Source: Petrolisthes cinctipes (Eukaryota > Arthropoda > Malacostraca > Decapoda > Porcellanidae). From it: a stretch of DNA of 64,000 nucleotides. The stretch covers positions 306,001-370,000 of the forward strand of contig JAWQEG010000292.1 in assembly GCA_033782935.1 (NCBI GenBank), given 5' to 3'. Position numbers and translations under genes: made by a program. Below are positions 1 to 13,541 of the stretch, one piece after another. How positions within the stretch are numbered: the first letter of the stretch is position 1; each line of letters starts with the position of its first letter. The notes below the pieces were generated by a model that saw only the letters and a program-made list of their open reading frames with translations, ran no database searches and was not told the origin of the DNA.

Positions 1-239
1 TGTTAGAGTATTTTCAAAATACAGGGTCAAAACATGCTAAAAATCGATATTTTAAGTGTCCAAAGTCGATATGTGCATGTATCATCTGTACCCGTTTATA
101 TCTCAAATTCAGGCCCAAAACACCCGAAAATTCGATATTTTTGGGTACCAGAAGCGATCTGTACATGCCTACTCCTAGTTAGAGTATTTTCAAAGTATAG
201 GCCCAAAACATGCTGAGAATCGATATTTTAGGTGCCCAA

Positions 240-740
240 AGTCAATATGTGCATGCATCTTCTGTACCCGTTTATATCTCAGATTCAGGCTCAAAACACC
301 CGAAAATTCGATATTTTGGGCTCCCAGAAGCGATCTGTACATGCATACTCCGTGTTAGAGTATTTTCAATATACAGGCCCAAAACATACTGAAAATCGAT
401 CTTTTAGGTGCCCAAAAGTCGATATGTGGATGCATCTTCTGTTCCCGTTTATATCTCAAATTCAGGCTCAAAATACCCGAAAATTCGATATTTTGGGATC
501 CAAGAAGCGATCTGTACTTGGCTACTCCGTGTTAAAGTATTTTCAAAATACAGGCTCAAAACAAGCTGAATATCGATATTTTAGGTGACCAAAGTCAATA
601 TGTGTATGCATCTTCTGCACCCGTTTATATCCCAAATTCAGGCTCAAAACACCCAAAATTTCGATATTTTTAGGTCCCAGAAGCGATCTGTACATGCCTA
701 CTTAGTGCTAGAATGTTTTCAAAATACAGGCCCAAAACAT
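240..740 (+). repeat. 1,885-bp-spaced paralogous segment, copy 1
   Basis: This segment matches 2,125-2,625 at a constant offset of 1,885 bp. Shared rare variants are GGGCTCCCAGAAG, CATGCATACTCCG, TACTTGGCTACTCC and the GTGACCAAAGTCAATATGTG half A. Scattered substitutions separate the copies, roughly 95% identity by eye. I read it as a remnant of an old HOR. Confidence 0.7.
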
Positions 741-2124
741 CCTAAAAAAATCGATATTTTAGGTGCCCAAAGTCAATATGTGCATGCATCTTCTGTACCC
801 GTTTATATCTCAAATTCAACCCCAAAACACCCGAAAATTCGGTATTTTTGGGTCCTAGAATCGATCTGTACATCCCTACTCTTAGTTAGAATGTATTCAT
901 GATACAGAACCAAAACATCCTTAAATCGATATTTTAGGTGCCTAAAAGTCGATATGCGCATGCATCTTCTGTACCCGTTTATATCTCAAATTCAGGCTCA
1001 AAACACCTGAAAATTTGATATTTTGGGGTCCCAGAAGCGATCTGTACATCCCTACTCCTAGTTAGAATTTTTTCAAGATATAGACCCAAAACATGCTCAA
1101 AATCGATATTTTAGGTGCCCAAAATTCGATATGTGCATGCATCTTCTGTACCCGTTTATTTCTCAAATTCAGGCTCAAAATACCCGAAAATTCGATATTT
1201 TGGGGTCCCAGAAGCGATCTGTACATGCCTACTCATTGCTAGAATATTTTCAAAATATAGGCCCTAAACATGCTAAAAATCATTATTTTAGGTGCCCAAA
1301 GTCGATATCTCAAATTCATGCCCAAAACACCCAAAAATTCGATATTTTGGGGTCCAAGAAGCGATCTGTACATGCCTACTCCGTGTTAGAATATTTTCAA
1401 TATACAGGCCCAAAACATACTAAAAATCGATCTTTTAGGTGCCCAAAAGTCGATATGTGGATGCATCTTTTGTACCCGTTTATATCTCAAATTCAGGCTC
1501 AAAACACCCGAAAATTCGATATTTTGGGGTCCCAGAAGCAATCTGTACATGCCTACTCCGTGTTAGAATATTTTCAATATACAGGCCCAAAACATACTAA
1601 AAATCGATATTTTAGGTGCCCAAAAGTCGATATGTGGATGCATCTTTTGTACCCGTTTATATCTCAAATTCAGGCTCAAAACACCCGAAAATTCGATATT
1701 TTGGGGTCCCATAAGCGATCTGTACATGCCTACTCAGTGCTAGAATATTTTCAAAATATAGTCCCAAAACATGCTAAAAATCGATATTTTAGGTGCCCAA
1801 AGTCGATATCTCAAATTCAGGCCCAAAACACCCAAAAATTCGATATTTTAGGGTCCTAGAAGCGATCTGTACATGCCTACTCAGTGTTGGAGTATTTTCA
1901 ATATACACTCCCAAAACATACTGAAAATCGATCTTTTAGGTGCCCAAAAGTCGATATCTAGATGCATCGTTTGTACCCGTTTATATTTTAAATTCAGGCT
2001 CAAAACACCCGAAAATTCGATATTTTGGGGTCCCAGAAGCGATCTGTACTTGCCTACTCCGTGCTAGAGTATTTTCAAAATACAGGCTCAAAACATGCTA
2101 AAAATAGATATTTTAAGTGTCCAA

Positions 2125-2625
2125 AGTTAATATGTGCATGCATCTTCTGTACCCGTTTATATCTCAAATTCAGGCTCAAAACATCCGAAAATTCGATATT
2201 TTGGGCTCCCAGAAGCGATCTGTACATGCATACTCCGTGTTAGAGTATTTTCAATATACAGTCCCAAAACAAACTGAAAATCGATCTTTTAGGTGCCCAA
2301 AAGTCGATATGTGGATGCATCTTCTGTACCCGTTTATATCTCAAATTCAGGCTCAAAACACCCGAAAATTCGATATTTTGTTGTCCCAGAAGCGATCTGT
2401 ACTTGGCTACTCCGTGTTAAAGTATTTTCAAAATACAGGCCCAAAACAAGCTGAAAATCGATATTTTAGGTGACCAAAGTCAATATGTGTATGCATCTTC
2501 CGCACCCGTTTATATCCCAAATTCAACCTCAAAACACCCAAAAATTCGATATTTTTGGGTCCCAAAAGCGATCTGTACATGCCTACTTAGTGCTAGAATG
2601 TTTTCAAAATATAGGCTCAAAACAT
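2125..2625 (+). repeat. 1,885-bp-spaced paralogous segment, copy 2
   Basis: Partner of 240-740, with the same order of rare variants. The GGGCTCCC / CATGCATACTCC pair occurs a third time near 2,877-2,910, 676 bp further on, so this part of the array has been reshuffled at more than one scale. Confidence 0.7.
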
Positions 2626-5600
2626 GCTAAAAATCGATATTTTAGGTGCCCTAAGTCGATATCTCAAATTCAGGCCTAAAACACCCAAAAATTCGATATT
2701 TTGGGGTCCCAGAAGCGAACTGTACATGCCTACTCCGTGTTAGAGTATTTTCAAAATATACTCTCAAAACATCCTAAAAATCGATATTTTAAGTGTCCAA
2801 AGTCAATATGTGCATGCATCATCTGTACCCGTTTATATCTCAAATTCAGGCTCAAAACATCCGAAAATTCGATATTTTGGGCTCCCAGAAGCGATCTGTA
2901 CATGCATACTCCGTGTTAAAGTATTTTCAAAATACAGGCCCAAAACATACTGAAAATCGATCTGTTAGGTGACCAAAAGTCGATAAGTGCATGCATCATC
3001 TATACCCGTTTATATCTCAAATTCAGGGTCAAAACACCCCAAAATTTGATATTTTGGGGTCCCAGAAACGATCTGTACATGCCTACTTCTAGTTAGAGTA
3101 TTTGCAAAATACAGGCCCAAAACATGCTGAGAATCGATATTTTAGGTGCCCAAAGTCAATATGTGCATGCATCTTCTGTACCCGTTTATATCTCTAATTC
3201 AGGCTCAAAACACCCGAAAATTCGATATTTTGGGGTCCTAGAAGCGATCTGTACATGCCTACTCAGTGCTAGAATATTTTCAAAATATAGGCCCAAAACA
3301 TGCTAAAAATCGATATTTTAGGTGCCCAAAGTCGATATCTCAAATTCAGGCTCAAAACACCCGAAAATTCGATATTTTGGGGTCCCAGAAGCGATCTGTA
3401 CATGCCTACTCCGTGTTAGAGTATTTTCAATATACAGACCCAAAACATACTGAAAATCGATCTTTTAGGTTCCCAAAAGTCGATATGTGGATGCATCTCT
3501 TGTACCCGTTTATATCTGAAATTCAGGCTCAAAACACCCGAAAATTCGATATTTTGGGGTCCCAGAAGCGAACTGTACATGCCTACTCCTAGTTAGAGTA
3601 ATTGCAAAATACAGGCCCGAAACATGCTGAGAATCGATATTTTAGGTGCCCAAAGTCAATATGTGCATGCATCTTCTGTACCCGATTATATCTCAAATTC
3701 AGGCTCAAAACACCCGAAAATTCGGTATTTTTGGGTCCTAGAAGCGATCTGTACATCAATACTCCTAGTTAGAGTATTTTTAAAATAAAGGCCCAAAACA
3801 TGCTGAAAATCGATATTTTAGGTGCCCAAAGTCAATATGTGTATGCATCTTCTGCAACGGTTTATATCCCAAATTCAACCTCAAAACACCCGAAAATTCT
3901 ATATTTTGGGGTCCCAGAAGTGATCTGTAGATGCCTACTTAGTGCTAGAATATTTTCAAAATATAGGCCCAAATCATGCTAAAAATCGATATTTTAGGTG
4001 CCCAAAGTCGATATCTCAAATTCAGGCCCAAAACACCCGAAAATTCAATATTTTGGGGTCCCAGAAGCAAACTGTACATGCCTACTCCGTGTTAGAGTAT
4101 TTTCAAAATACAAGCCCAAAACATACTGAAAATCGATCTTTTAGGTGCCCAAAATTCGATATGTGCATGCATCTTCTGTACCCGTTTATATCTCAAATTC
4201 AGGCTCCAAACACCCGAAAATTCGATATTTTGGGATCCCAGAAGCGATCTATACATGCCTACTCAGATGCAGGCCCAAAACATGCTGAAAATCGATATTT
4301 TAGGTGCCCAAAGTCAACATGTGTAGGCATTTTCTGCACTCGTTTATTTCTCAAATTCAACCTCAAAACACCCGGAAATTCGATAATTTTGGGTCCCAGA
4401 AGCGATCTGTACATGTCTAGTCAGTGCTATAATGTTTTCAAAATTTAGGCTCAAAACATGCTAAAAATCGATATTTTAAGTGTTCAAAGTCGATAAGTGC
4501 ATGCATCTTCTATACCCGTTTATATCTCAAATTCAGGCTCAAAACACCCGTAAATTCGATATTTTTGGGTCCCAAAAGCGATCTGTACATGCCTACTCCT
4601 AGTTAGAGTATTTTCAAAATACAGGCCCAAAACATGCTGAAAATCGATATTTTAGGTGCCTAAAGTCAATATGTTCATGCATGTTCTGTACCCGTTTATG
4701 TCTCAAATTAAGGTTCAAAACACCCGAAAATTCGGTATTTTTGGGTCCTAGAAGCGATCTGTACATCCCTACTCCTAGTTAGAATGTTTTCAAGATACAG
4801 ACCCAAAGCATGCTCAAAATCGATATTTTAGGTGCCCAAAATCGATATGTGCATGCATCTTCTGTACCCGTTTATACCTCAAATTCAGGCTCAAAACACC
4901 CGAAATTTCGATATTTTGGGGTTCCAGAAGAGATCTGTACATGCCTACTCAGTGCTAGAATATTTTCAAAAAATAGGCCCAAAACATGCTAAAAATCGAT
5001 ATTTTAGGTGCCCAAAGTCGATATCTCAAATTCAGCCCCAAACCAACCAAAAATTCGATATTTTGGGGTCCCAGAAGCGATCTGTACATGCTTACTCCGT
5101 GTAAGAGTATTTTCGATAAACAGTCCCAAAACATACTGAAAATCAATCTTTTAGGTGCCCAAAAGTCGATATGTGGATGCATCTTCTGTACCGGTTTATA
5201 TCTCAAATTCAGGCTCCAAACACCCGAAAATTCGATATTTTGGGGTCCCAGAAGCGATCTGTACATGCCTACTCCGTGTTAGAGTATTTTCAAAATACAG
5301 ACCCAAAACAAGCTCAAAATCGATATTTTAGGTGCCCAAAAGTCGATATGTGCATGCATCTTCTGTACCCGTTTATATCTCAAATTCAGGCTCAAAACAC
5401 CCGAAAATTCGATATTTGTGGGTCCCAGAAGCGATCTGTACATGCCTACTCAGTGCTAGATTTTTTACAAAATATAGGCCCAAAACATGCTAAAAATCGA
5501 TATTTTAGGTGCTCAAAGTCGAAATCTCAAATTCAGGCCCAAAACACCCAAAAATTCGGTATTTTGGGGTCCCAGAAGCGAACTGTACATGCCTACTCCG

Positions 5601-7689
5601 TGTTAGAGTATTTTCAAAATACAGGCCCAAAACATACTGAAAATCGATCTTTTAGGTGCCCTAAAGTCGATATGTGCATGCATCTTTTGTACCCGTTTAT
5701 ATCTCAAATTCAGGCTCCAAACACCCGAAAACTCGATATTTTGGGGTCCCAGAAGCGATATGTACATGCCTACTCCGTGTTAGAGTATATTCAAAATACA
5801 GGCCCAAAACATACTGAAAATCGATCTTTTAGGTGCCTAAAAGTCGATATGTGCATGCATCTTTTGTACCCGTTTATATCTCAAATTCAGGCTCCAAACA
5901 CCCGAAAATTCGATATTTTGGGGTCCCAGAAGCGATCTGTACATGCCTACTCAGATGCAGGCCCAAAACATGCTGAAAATCGATATTTTAGGTGCCAAAT
6001 TCAACATGTGTATGCATCTTCTGCACTCGTTTATATCTTAAATTCAACCTCAAAACACCCAAAAATTCGATAATTTTGGGTCCCAGAAGCGATATGTACA
6101 TGCCTACTCCTAGTCTGAGTATTTTCAAAATACAGGCCCAAAACATGCTAAAAATCGATCTGTTAGGTGCCCAAAGTCAATACGTGCATGCATCTTCTAT
6201 ACCCGTTTATATCTCAAATTCAGGCTCAAAACACCCGAAAATTCGGTATTTTTGGGTCCTAGAAGCGATCTGTACATCCCTACTCCTAGTTAGAATATTT
6301 TCAAGATACAGACCCAAAACATGCTCAAAATCGATAGTTTAGGTGCCCAAAGTCAATATGTGCATGCATCTTCTATACCCGTTTATATCTCAAATTCAGG
6401 CTCAAAACACACGAAAATTCGGTATTTTTGGGTCCTAGAAGTGATCTGTACATCCCGACTCCTAGTTAGAATGTTTTCACGATACAGACCTAAAACATGC
6501 TCAAAATCGATATTTTAGGTGCCCAAAAGTCGATATGTGCATTCATCTTCTGTACCCGTTTTTATCTCAAATTCAGTCTCAAAATACCCGAAAATTCGAT
6601 ATTTTGGGGTCCCAGAAGCGATCTGTACATGCCTACTCAGATGCAGGCCCAAAACATGCTGAAAATTGATATTTTAGGTGCCCAAAGTCAACATGTGTAT
6701 GCATCTTCTGCACTTGTTTATACCTTAAATTCAACCTTAAAACACCCGAAAATTCGATAATTTTATGGTCCCAGAAGCGATCTGTACATGTCTGGTCAGT
6801 GCTAGAGTATTTTCAAAATACAGGCCCAAAACATGCTGAGAATCGATATTTTAGGTGCCCAAAGTCAATATGTGCATGCATCTTCTGTACCCGTTTATAT
6901 CTCAAATTCAGGCTCAAATCACCCGAAAATTCGGAATTTTTGGGTCCTAGAAGCGATCTGTACATCTCTACTCCTAGTTAGAATGTTTTCAAGATATAGA
7001 CCCAAAACATGCTCAAAATCGATATTTTAGGTGCCCAAAGTCGATATGTGCATGCATCTTCTGTACCCGTTTATATTTCAAATTCAGGCTCAAAACACAC
7101 GAAAATTCGATATTTTGGGGTCCCAGAAGCGATCTGTACATGCCTACTCAGTGCTTGAATATTTTCAAAATATAGGCCCAAAACATGCTAAAAATCGATA
7201 TTTTAGGTGCCCAAAGTCGATATCTCAAATTCAGGCCCGAAACACCCGAAAATTCGATATTTTGGGGTCCCAGAAGCGATCTGTATACATGCCTACTCCG
7301 TGTTAGAGTATTTTCAATATACAGGCCCAAAACATACTGAAAATCGATCTTTTAGGTTCACAAAAGTCGATATGTGGATGCATATTCTGTACCCGTTTAT
7401 ATCTCAAATTCAGGCTCAAAACATCCGAAAATTCGATATTTTCAGGTCTTAGAAGCGATCTGTACTTGCCTACTCCGTGTTAGAGTATTTTCAAAATACA
7501 GGCCCAAAACAAGCTGAAAATCGATATTTTAGGTGACCAAAGTCAATATGTGTATGCATCTTCTGCACTCGTTTATATCCCAAATTCAACCTCAAAACAC
7601 CCGAAAATTCGATATTTTTGGGTCCCAGAAGCTATCTGTACATGCCTACTCAGTGCTAGAATGTTTTCAAAATATAGGCTCAAAACATG

Positions 7690-8520
7690 CTAGAAATCGA
7701 TATTTTAAGTGTCCAAAGTCGATAAGTGCATGCATCATCTGTACCCATTTATATCTCAAATTCAGACTCAAAACACCCGAAAAATCGATATTTTGGGGTC
7801 CCAGATGTGATCTGTACATGCCTACTTAGTGCTAGAATATTTTCAAAATATAGGCCCAAAACATGATAAAAATCGATATTTTAGGTGCCCAAAGTCGATA
7901 TCTCAAATTCAGGACCAAAGCACCCGAAAATTCGATATTTTGGGGTCCCAGAAGCGAACTGTACATGCCTACTCCGTGTTAGAGTATTTTCAAAATACAG
8001 GCCCAAAACATACTGAAAATTGATCATTTAGGTGCCCAAAAGTTGATATGTGCATGCATCTTCTGTACCCGTTTATATCTCAAATTCAGGCTCAAAACAC
8101 CCGAAAATTCGATATTTTGGGGTCCCAGAAACGATCTGTACATGCCTACTCAGATGTAGGCCCAAAACATGCTGAAAATCGATATTTTAGGTGCCCAAAG
8201 ACAACATGTGTATCCTTCTTCTGCACTCGTTTATATCTCAAATTCAACCTCAAAACACCCGAAAATTCGATAATTTTGGGTCCCAGAAGCGATCTGTACA
8301 TGTCTAGTCAGTGCTAGAATGTTTTCAAAATAAAGGCTTAAAACATGCTAAAAATCGATATTTTAAGTGTCCAAATTCGATAGGTGCATGCATCTTCTGT
8401 ACCCGTTTATATTTCAAATTCAGGCTCAAAACACCCGAAAATTCGATATTTTTGGGTCCCATAAGCGATCTGTACATGCCTACTCAGTGCTAGAATTTTT
8501 TCAAAATATATGCACAAAAC
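7690..8520 (+). repeat. 835-bp HOR (5-mer), copy 1
   Basis: First of about two and a quarter copies of a five-monomer HOR. Markers at 7,829, 8,311 and 8,511 recur 834-835 bp later. It includes a CTACTTAG 176-bp unit, a 147-bp unit, a roughly 158-160-bp unit and the CAACATGTGTATCC half A. This copy differs from copy 2 by several percent, so it is older than the HORs further right. Confidence 0.8.
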
Positions 8521-9355
8521 ATTCTAAAAATTGATATTTTAAGTGTCCAAAGTCGATATGTGAATGCATCATCTGTACCCGTTTATATCTCAAATTCAGG
8601 CTCAAAACACCCGAAAATTCGATATTTTGGGGTCCCAGAAGTGATTTGTACATGCCTACTTAGTGCTAGAATATTTTCAAAATATAGGCCACAAACATGC
8701 TAAAAATCAATATTTTAGGTGCCCAAAGTCGATATCTCAAATTCAGGCCCAAAACACCCGAAAATTCGATATTTTAGGATCTCAGAAGCGAACTGTACAT
8801 GCCTACTCCGTGTTAGAGTATTTTCAAAATACAGGCCCAAAACATACTGAAAATCGATCTTTTAGGTGCCCAAAAGTCGATATGTGCATGCATCTTCTGT
8901 ACCCGTTTATATCTCAAATTGCAGGCTCCAAACACCCGAAAATTCGATATTTTGGGGTCCCAGAAGCGATCTGTACATGCCTACTCATATGCAGGCCCAA
9001 AACATGATGAAAATCGATATTTTAGGTGCCCAAAGTCAACATGTGTATCCATCTTCTGCACTCGTTTATATCTCAAATTCAACCTCAAAACACCCGAAAA
9101 TTCGATAATTTTGGGTCCCAGAACTGATCTGTACATGTCTAGTCAGTGCTAGAATGTTTTCAAAATAAAGGCTTAAAACATGCTAAAAATCGATATTTTA
9201 AGTGTCCAAAGACGATATGTGCATGCATCTTCTGTACCCGTTTGTATTTCAAATTCAGGCTCAAAACACCCGAAAATTCGATATTTTTGGGTCCCAGAAG
9301 CGATCTGTACATGCCTACTCAGTGCTAGAATTTTTTCAAAATATAGGCACAACAC
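8521..9355 (+). repeat. 835-bp HOR (5-mer), copy 2
   Basis: The five units between equivalent boxes at 8,717 and 9,552 measure 147, 160, 176, 176 and 176 bp, totalling exactly 835. The 160-bp unit has a private inserted G (CAAATTGCAGGCTCC near 8,927). The rare CATTCTAAAAAT variant appears at the copy end (8,520 and 9,356). Confidence 0.85.
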
Positions 9356-10770
9356 ATTCTAAAAATCGATATTTTAAGTGTCCAAAGTCGATATGTGCAT
9401 GCATCATCTGTACCCGTTTATATCTCAAATTCAGGCTCAAAACACCCGAAAATTCGATATTTTGGGGTCCCAGAAGTGATTTGTACATGCCTACTTAGTG
9501 CTAGAATATTTTCAAAATATAGGCCCCAAACATGCTAAAAATCGATATTTTAAGTGTCCAAAGTCGATATGTGCATGCATCTTCTGTACCCGTTTATATT
9601 TCAAATTCAGGCTCAAAACACCCGAAAATTCGATATTTTTGGGTCCCAGAAGCGATCTGTACATGCCTACTCAGTGCTAGAATGTTTTGAAAATATAGGC
9701 TCAAAACATGCTAAAAATCGATATTTTAGGTGACCAAAGTCGATATCTCAAATTCAGGCCCAAAACACCCGAAAATTCGATATGTTGGGGTCCCAGAAAC
9801 GAGCTGTACATGCCTACTCCGTGTTAGAGTATTTTCAAAATACAGGCTTAAAACATACTGAAAATCGATCTTTTAGGTGCCCAAAAGTCGATATGTGCAT
9901 GCATCTTCTGTACCCGTTTATATCTCAAATTCAGGCTCAAAACACAGAAAATTCGGTATTTTTGGGTCCTAGAAGCGATCTGTACATCCCTACTCATAGT
10001 TAGAATGTTTTCAAGGTACAGACCTAAAACATGCTCAAAATCTATATTTTAGGTGCCCAAAAGTCGATATGTGCATGCATCTTCTGTACCCGTTTATATC
10101 TCAAATTCAGGCTCAAAACACCCGAAAATTCGATATTTTGGGGTCCCAGAAGCGATATGTACATGCCTACTCAGATGCAGGTCCAAAACATGCTGAAAAT
10201 CGATATTTTAGGTGCCCAAAGTCAACATGTGAATGCATCTTCTGCACTCGTTTATACCTTAAATTCAACCTTAAAACACCCAAAAATTCGATAATTTTGG
10301 GTCCCAGAAGTGATCTGTACATGTCTAGTCAGTGCTAGAATGTTTTCAAAATATAGGCTCAAAACATGCTAAAAATCGATATTTTAAGTGTCCAAAGTCG
10401 ATATCTACATGCATCTTCTGTACCCGTTTATATCTCAAATTTAGGCTCAAAACACCCGAAAATTCGATAATTTGGGTCCCAGAAGCTAACCGTACATGCC
10501 TACCTCCTAGTTAGAGTATTTTCAAAATACAGGCCCAAAACATGCTGAAAATCGATATTTTAGGTGCCCAAAAGTCGATATGTGCATGCATCTTCTGTAC
10601 CCGTTTATATCTCAAATTCAGGCTCAAAACACCCGATAATTCGATATTTTGGGGTCCCACAAGCGATCTGTACATGCCTACTCAGTGCTAGAATATTTTC
10701 AAAATAAAGGCTAAAAATCGATATTTTAGATGCCCAAAGTCGATATCTCAAATTCAGGCCCAAAACACCC
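9356..10770 (+). repeat. Partial 835-bp HOR and transition monomers
   Basis: The third 835-bp copy holds to about 9,545, then switches to a different monomer order. The rest is irregular full, 147-bp and 158-bp units. A segment from about 10,031 to 10,294 resembles 6,497-6,760 (offset about 3,534). Small private changes include a shortened AAAACACAGAAAATTCG near 9,945 and CTACCTCCTAG near 10,505. Confidence 0.75.
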
Positions 10771-10874
10771 AAAAATTCGATATTTTGGGGTCCCATAAGC
10801 GATCTGTACATGCCTACTCCGTGTCAGAGTATTTTCAATATACAGGCCCAAAATATACTGAAAATCGATCTTTT

Positions 10875-10963
10875 AGGTGCCCAAAAGTCGATATGTGGAT
10901 GCATCTTCTGTACCCGTTTATATCTCAAATTCAGGCTCAAAACATCCGAAAATTAGATATTTT
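10875..10963 (+). repeat. 89-bp half-monomer (half A followed by half A)
   Basis: A half A (with the extra A of the 177-bp form) ends at AAAATTAGATATTTT and is followed by another half A, AGGTGCCCAATGTC, with no half B between. Counterparts start at 14,451, 15,669, 16,887 and 20,467. The next unit is a 147-bp monomer in all five places. The simplest origin is exchange between the two GATATTTT boxes, which removes exactly one 88-bp half. Confidence 0.9.
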
Positions 10964-11110
10964 AGGTGCCCAATGTCGATATCTCAAATTCAGGACCAAA
11001 ACACTCGAAAATTCGATATTTTGGGGTCCCAGAAGCGAACAGTACATGCCTACTCTGTGTTAGAGTATTTTCAAAATACAGGCCCAAAACATACTGAAAA
11101 TCGATCTTTT

Positions 11111-11240
11111 AGGTGCCCAAAAGTCGATATCTCAAATTCAGGCTCCAATCACCCGAAAATTCGATATTTTGGGGTCCCAGAAGCGATCTGTACATGCCTA
11201 CTGAGATGCAGGCCCAAAACATGCTGAAAATCGATATTTT
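11111..11240 (+). repeat. 130-bp double-deletion monomer
   Basis: This unit has both the 29-bp half-A deletion (GATATCTCAAATTC) and the net 18-bp half-B deletion (CTACTGAGATGCAGG): 177 - 29 - 18 = 130. Counterparts start at 14,687, 15,905, 17,123 and 20,703. It is the shortest two-half unit I found. It probably arose by exchange between a 147-bp and a 158-bp monomer. Confidence 0.9.
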
Positions 11241-12520
11241 AGGTACCCAAAGTCAACATGTGTATGCATCTTCTGCACTCGTTTATATCTCAAATTCAAC
11301 CTCAAAACACCCGAAAATTCGATAATTTTGGGTCCCAGAAGTGATCTGTACATGTCTAGTCAGTGTTAGAATGTTTTCAAAATATAGGCTCAAAACATGC
11401 TAAAAATCGTTATTTTAAGTGTCCAAAGTCGATATGTGCATGAATCTTCTGTACTCGTTTATATCTCAAATTCAGGCTCCAAACACCCGAAAATTCGATA
11501 TTTTTGGGTCCCAGAAGCGATCTGCACATGCCTACTCCTAGTTAGAGTATTTTCAAACTACAAGCCCAAAACATGCTCAAAATCGATATTTTAGGTGCCC
11601 AAAAGTCGATATGTGCATGCATCTTCAGTACCCGTTTATATCTCAAATTCAGGCTCAAAACACCCGAAAATTCGATGTTTTGGGGTCATAGAACTGATCT
11701 GTACATGCCTACTCAGTGCTAAAATATTTTCAAAATATGGGCCCAAAACATGCTAAAAATCGATATTTTAGGTGCCCAAAGTCGATATCTTAAATTCAGG
11801 CCCAAAACACCCAAAAATTCGATATTTTGGGGTCCCAGAAGCGATCTGTACATGCCTACTCCGTGTTAAGAGTATTTTCAATATACAGGCCCAAAACATA
11901 CTGAAAATCGATCCTTTAGGTGCCCAAAAGTCGATGTATGGATGCATCTTCTGTACCCGTTTATATCTTAAATTCAGGCTCAAAACACCCGAAAATTCGA
12001 TATTTTGGGGTCCCAGAAGCGATTTGTACTTGCCTACTCCGTGTTAGAGTATTTTCAAAATAGAGGCCCAAAACAAGCTGATAATCGATATTTTAGGTGA
12101 CCAAAGTCTATATGTGTATGCATCTTATGCACCTTTTTATATCCCAAATTCAACCTCAAAAGACCCGAAAATTCGATATTTTTGGGTCCCAGAAGTAATC
12201 TGTACATGCCTACTTAGTACTAGAATATTTTCAAAATATAGGCCAAAAACATGCTAAAAATGGATATTTTAGGTGCCCAAAGTCGATATCTCAAATTCAG
12301 GCCCAAAACACCCGAAAATTCGATATTTTGGGGTCCCAGAAGCGAACTGTACATGCCTACTCCGTGTTAGAGTATTTTCAAAATACAGGCCTTAAACATA
12401 CTGAAAATCGATCTTTCAGGTGACCAAAGTCGATATGTGCATGCATTTTCTGTGCCCGTTTATATCCCAAATTCAACCAAAAAACACCTGAAAATTCGAT
12501 ATTTTTGGGTCCTAGAAGCG

Positions 12521-12540
12521 ATCTGTACTCAGTGCTGAAA
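12521..12540 (+). repeat. 8-bp deletion marker of the 169-bp monomer
   Basis: CTGTACTCAGTGCT stands for CTGTACATGCCTACTCAGTGCT. The eight lost bases lie between two TAC triplets. It is followed by an A-rich CTGAAAAAATTTC or CTAAAAAAAATTC variant. Copies are near 12,521, 18,711, 22,290, 25,501 and 27,183, one per 3.58-kb or 1,682-bp HOR, so it is a good phasing marker. Confidence 0.85.
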
Positions 12541-13541
12541 AAATTTCAAAATATAGGCTCAAAACATGCTAAAAATCGATATTTTAAGTGTCCAAAGTCG
12601 ATATGTGCATACATTATCTGTACCCGTTTATATCTCAAATTCAGGCTCAAAACACCCGAAAATTCGATATTTTGGGGTCCCAGAAGTGATCTGTACATGA
12701 CTACTTAGTGCTAGAATATTTTCAAAATATAGGCCCAAAACATGCTAAAAATCGATATTTTAGGTGCTCAAAGTCGATATCTCAAATTCAGGCTCAAAAC
12801 ACCCGAAAATTCGATATTTTGGGGTCCCAGAAGCGAACTGTACATGCCTACTCCGTGTTAGAGTATTTTCAAAATACAGGCCTAAAACATAATGAAAATC
12901 GATCTTTCAGGTGCCCAAAAGTCGATATGTGCATGCATCTACTGTACCCGTTTATATCTCAAATTCAGGCACAAAACACCCGAAAATTCGATATTTTGGG
13001 GTCCCAGAAGCGATCTGTACTTGCCTACTCCGTGTTAGAGTATTTTCAAAATACAGGCCCAAAACAAGCTGAAAATCGATATTTTAGGTGACAAAAGTCA
13101 ATATGTGTAAGCATCTTCTGCACCCGTTTATATCCCAAATTAAACCTCAAAACACCCGAAAATTCAATATTTTTGGGTCCCAGAAGCGATCTGTACATGC
13201 CTACTCAGTGCTAGAATGTTTTCAAAATAAATGCTCAAAACATGCTAAAAATCGATATTTTAAGTGTCCAAAGTCGATATGTGCATGCATCATCTGTACC
13301 CGTTTATATCTCAAATTCAGGCTCAAAACACCCGAAAATTCGATATTTTTGGGTCCCAGAAGTGATCTGTACATGACTACTTAGTGCTAGAATATTTTCA
13401 AAATATAGGACCAAAACATGCTAAAAATCGATATTTTAGGTGCCCAAAGTCGATATCTCAAATTCAGGCCCAAAACACCCGAAAATTCGATATTTTGGGG
13501 TCCCAGAAGAAAACTGTACATGCTTACTCCGTGTTAGAGTA

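Larger units (their letters stand above)
1..7690 (+). repeat. Diverged, irregular monomers (left part of array)
   Basis: The same monomer continues, but neighbouring units differ at many positions and small indels are scattered, such as CTAAAAAAATCG near 745 and CTGTATACATG near 7,285. Full, 147-bp and 158-bp forms alternate in no stable long-range order. I found no near-identical multi-kilobase repeat, only the weak 1,885-bp relation listed separately. This pattern fits an older or less homogenised part of the array. The open frames here, including one of 300 codons at 5,171-6,073, are translated satellite and show no coding features. Confidence 0.85.

Noticed and set aside
5000..5266. Minus-strand open frames of 60-103 codons (for example 4,955-5,266 and 38,407-38,718)
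   Set aside because: They are reverse-strand readings of the same monomers and recur at HOR offsets. Nothing suggests coding.
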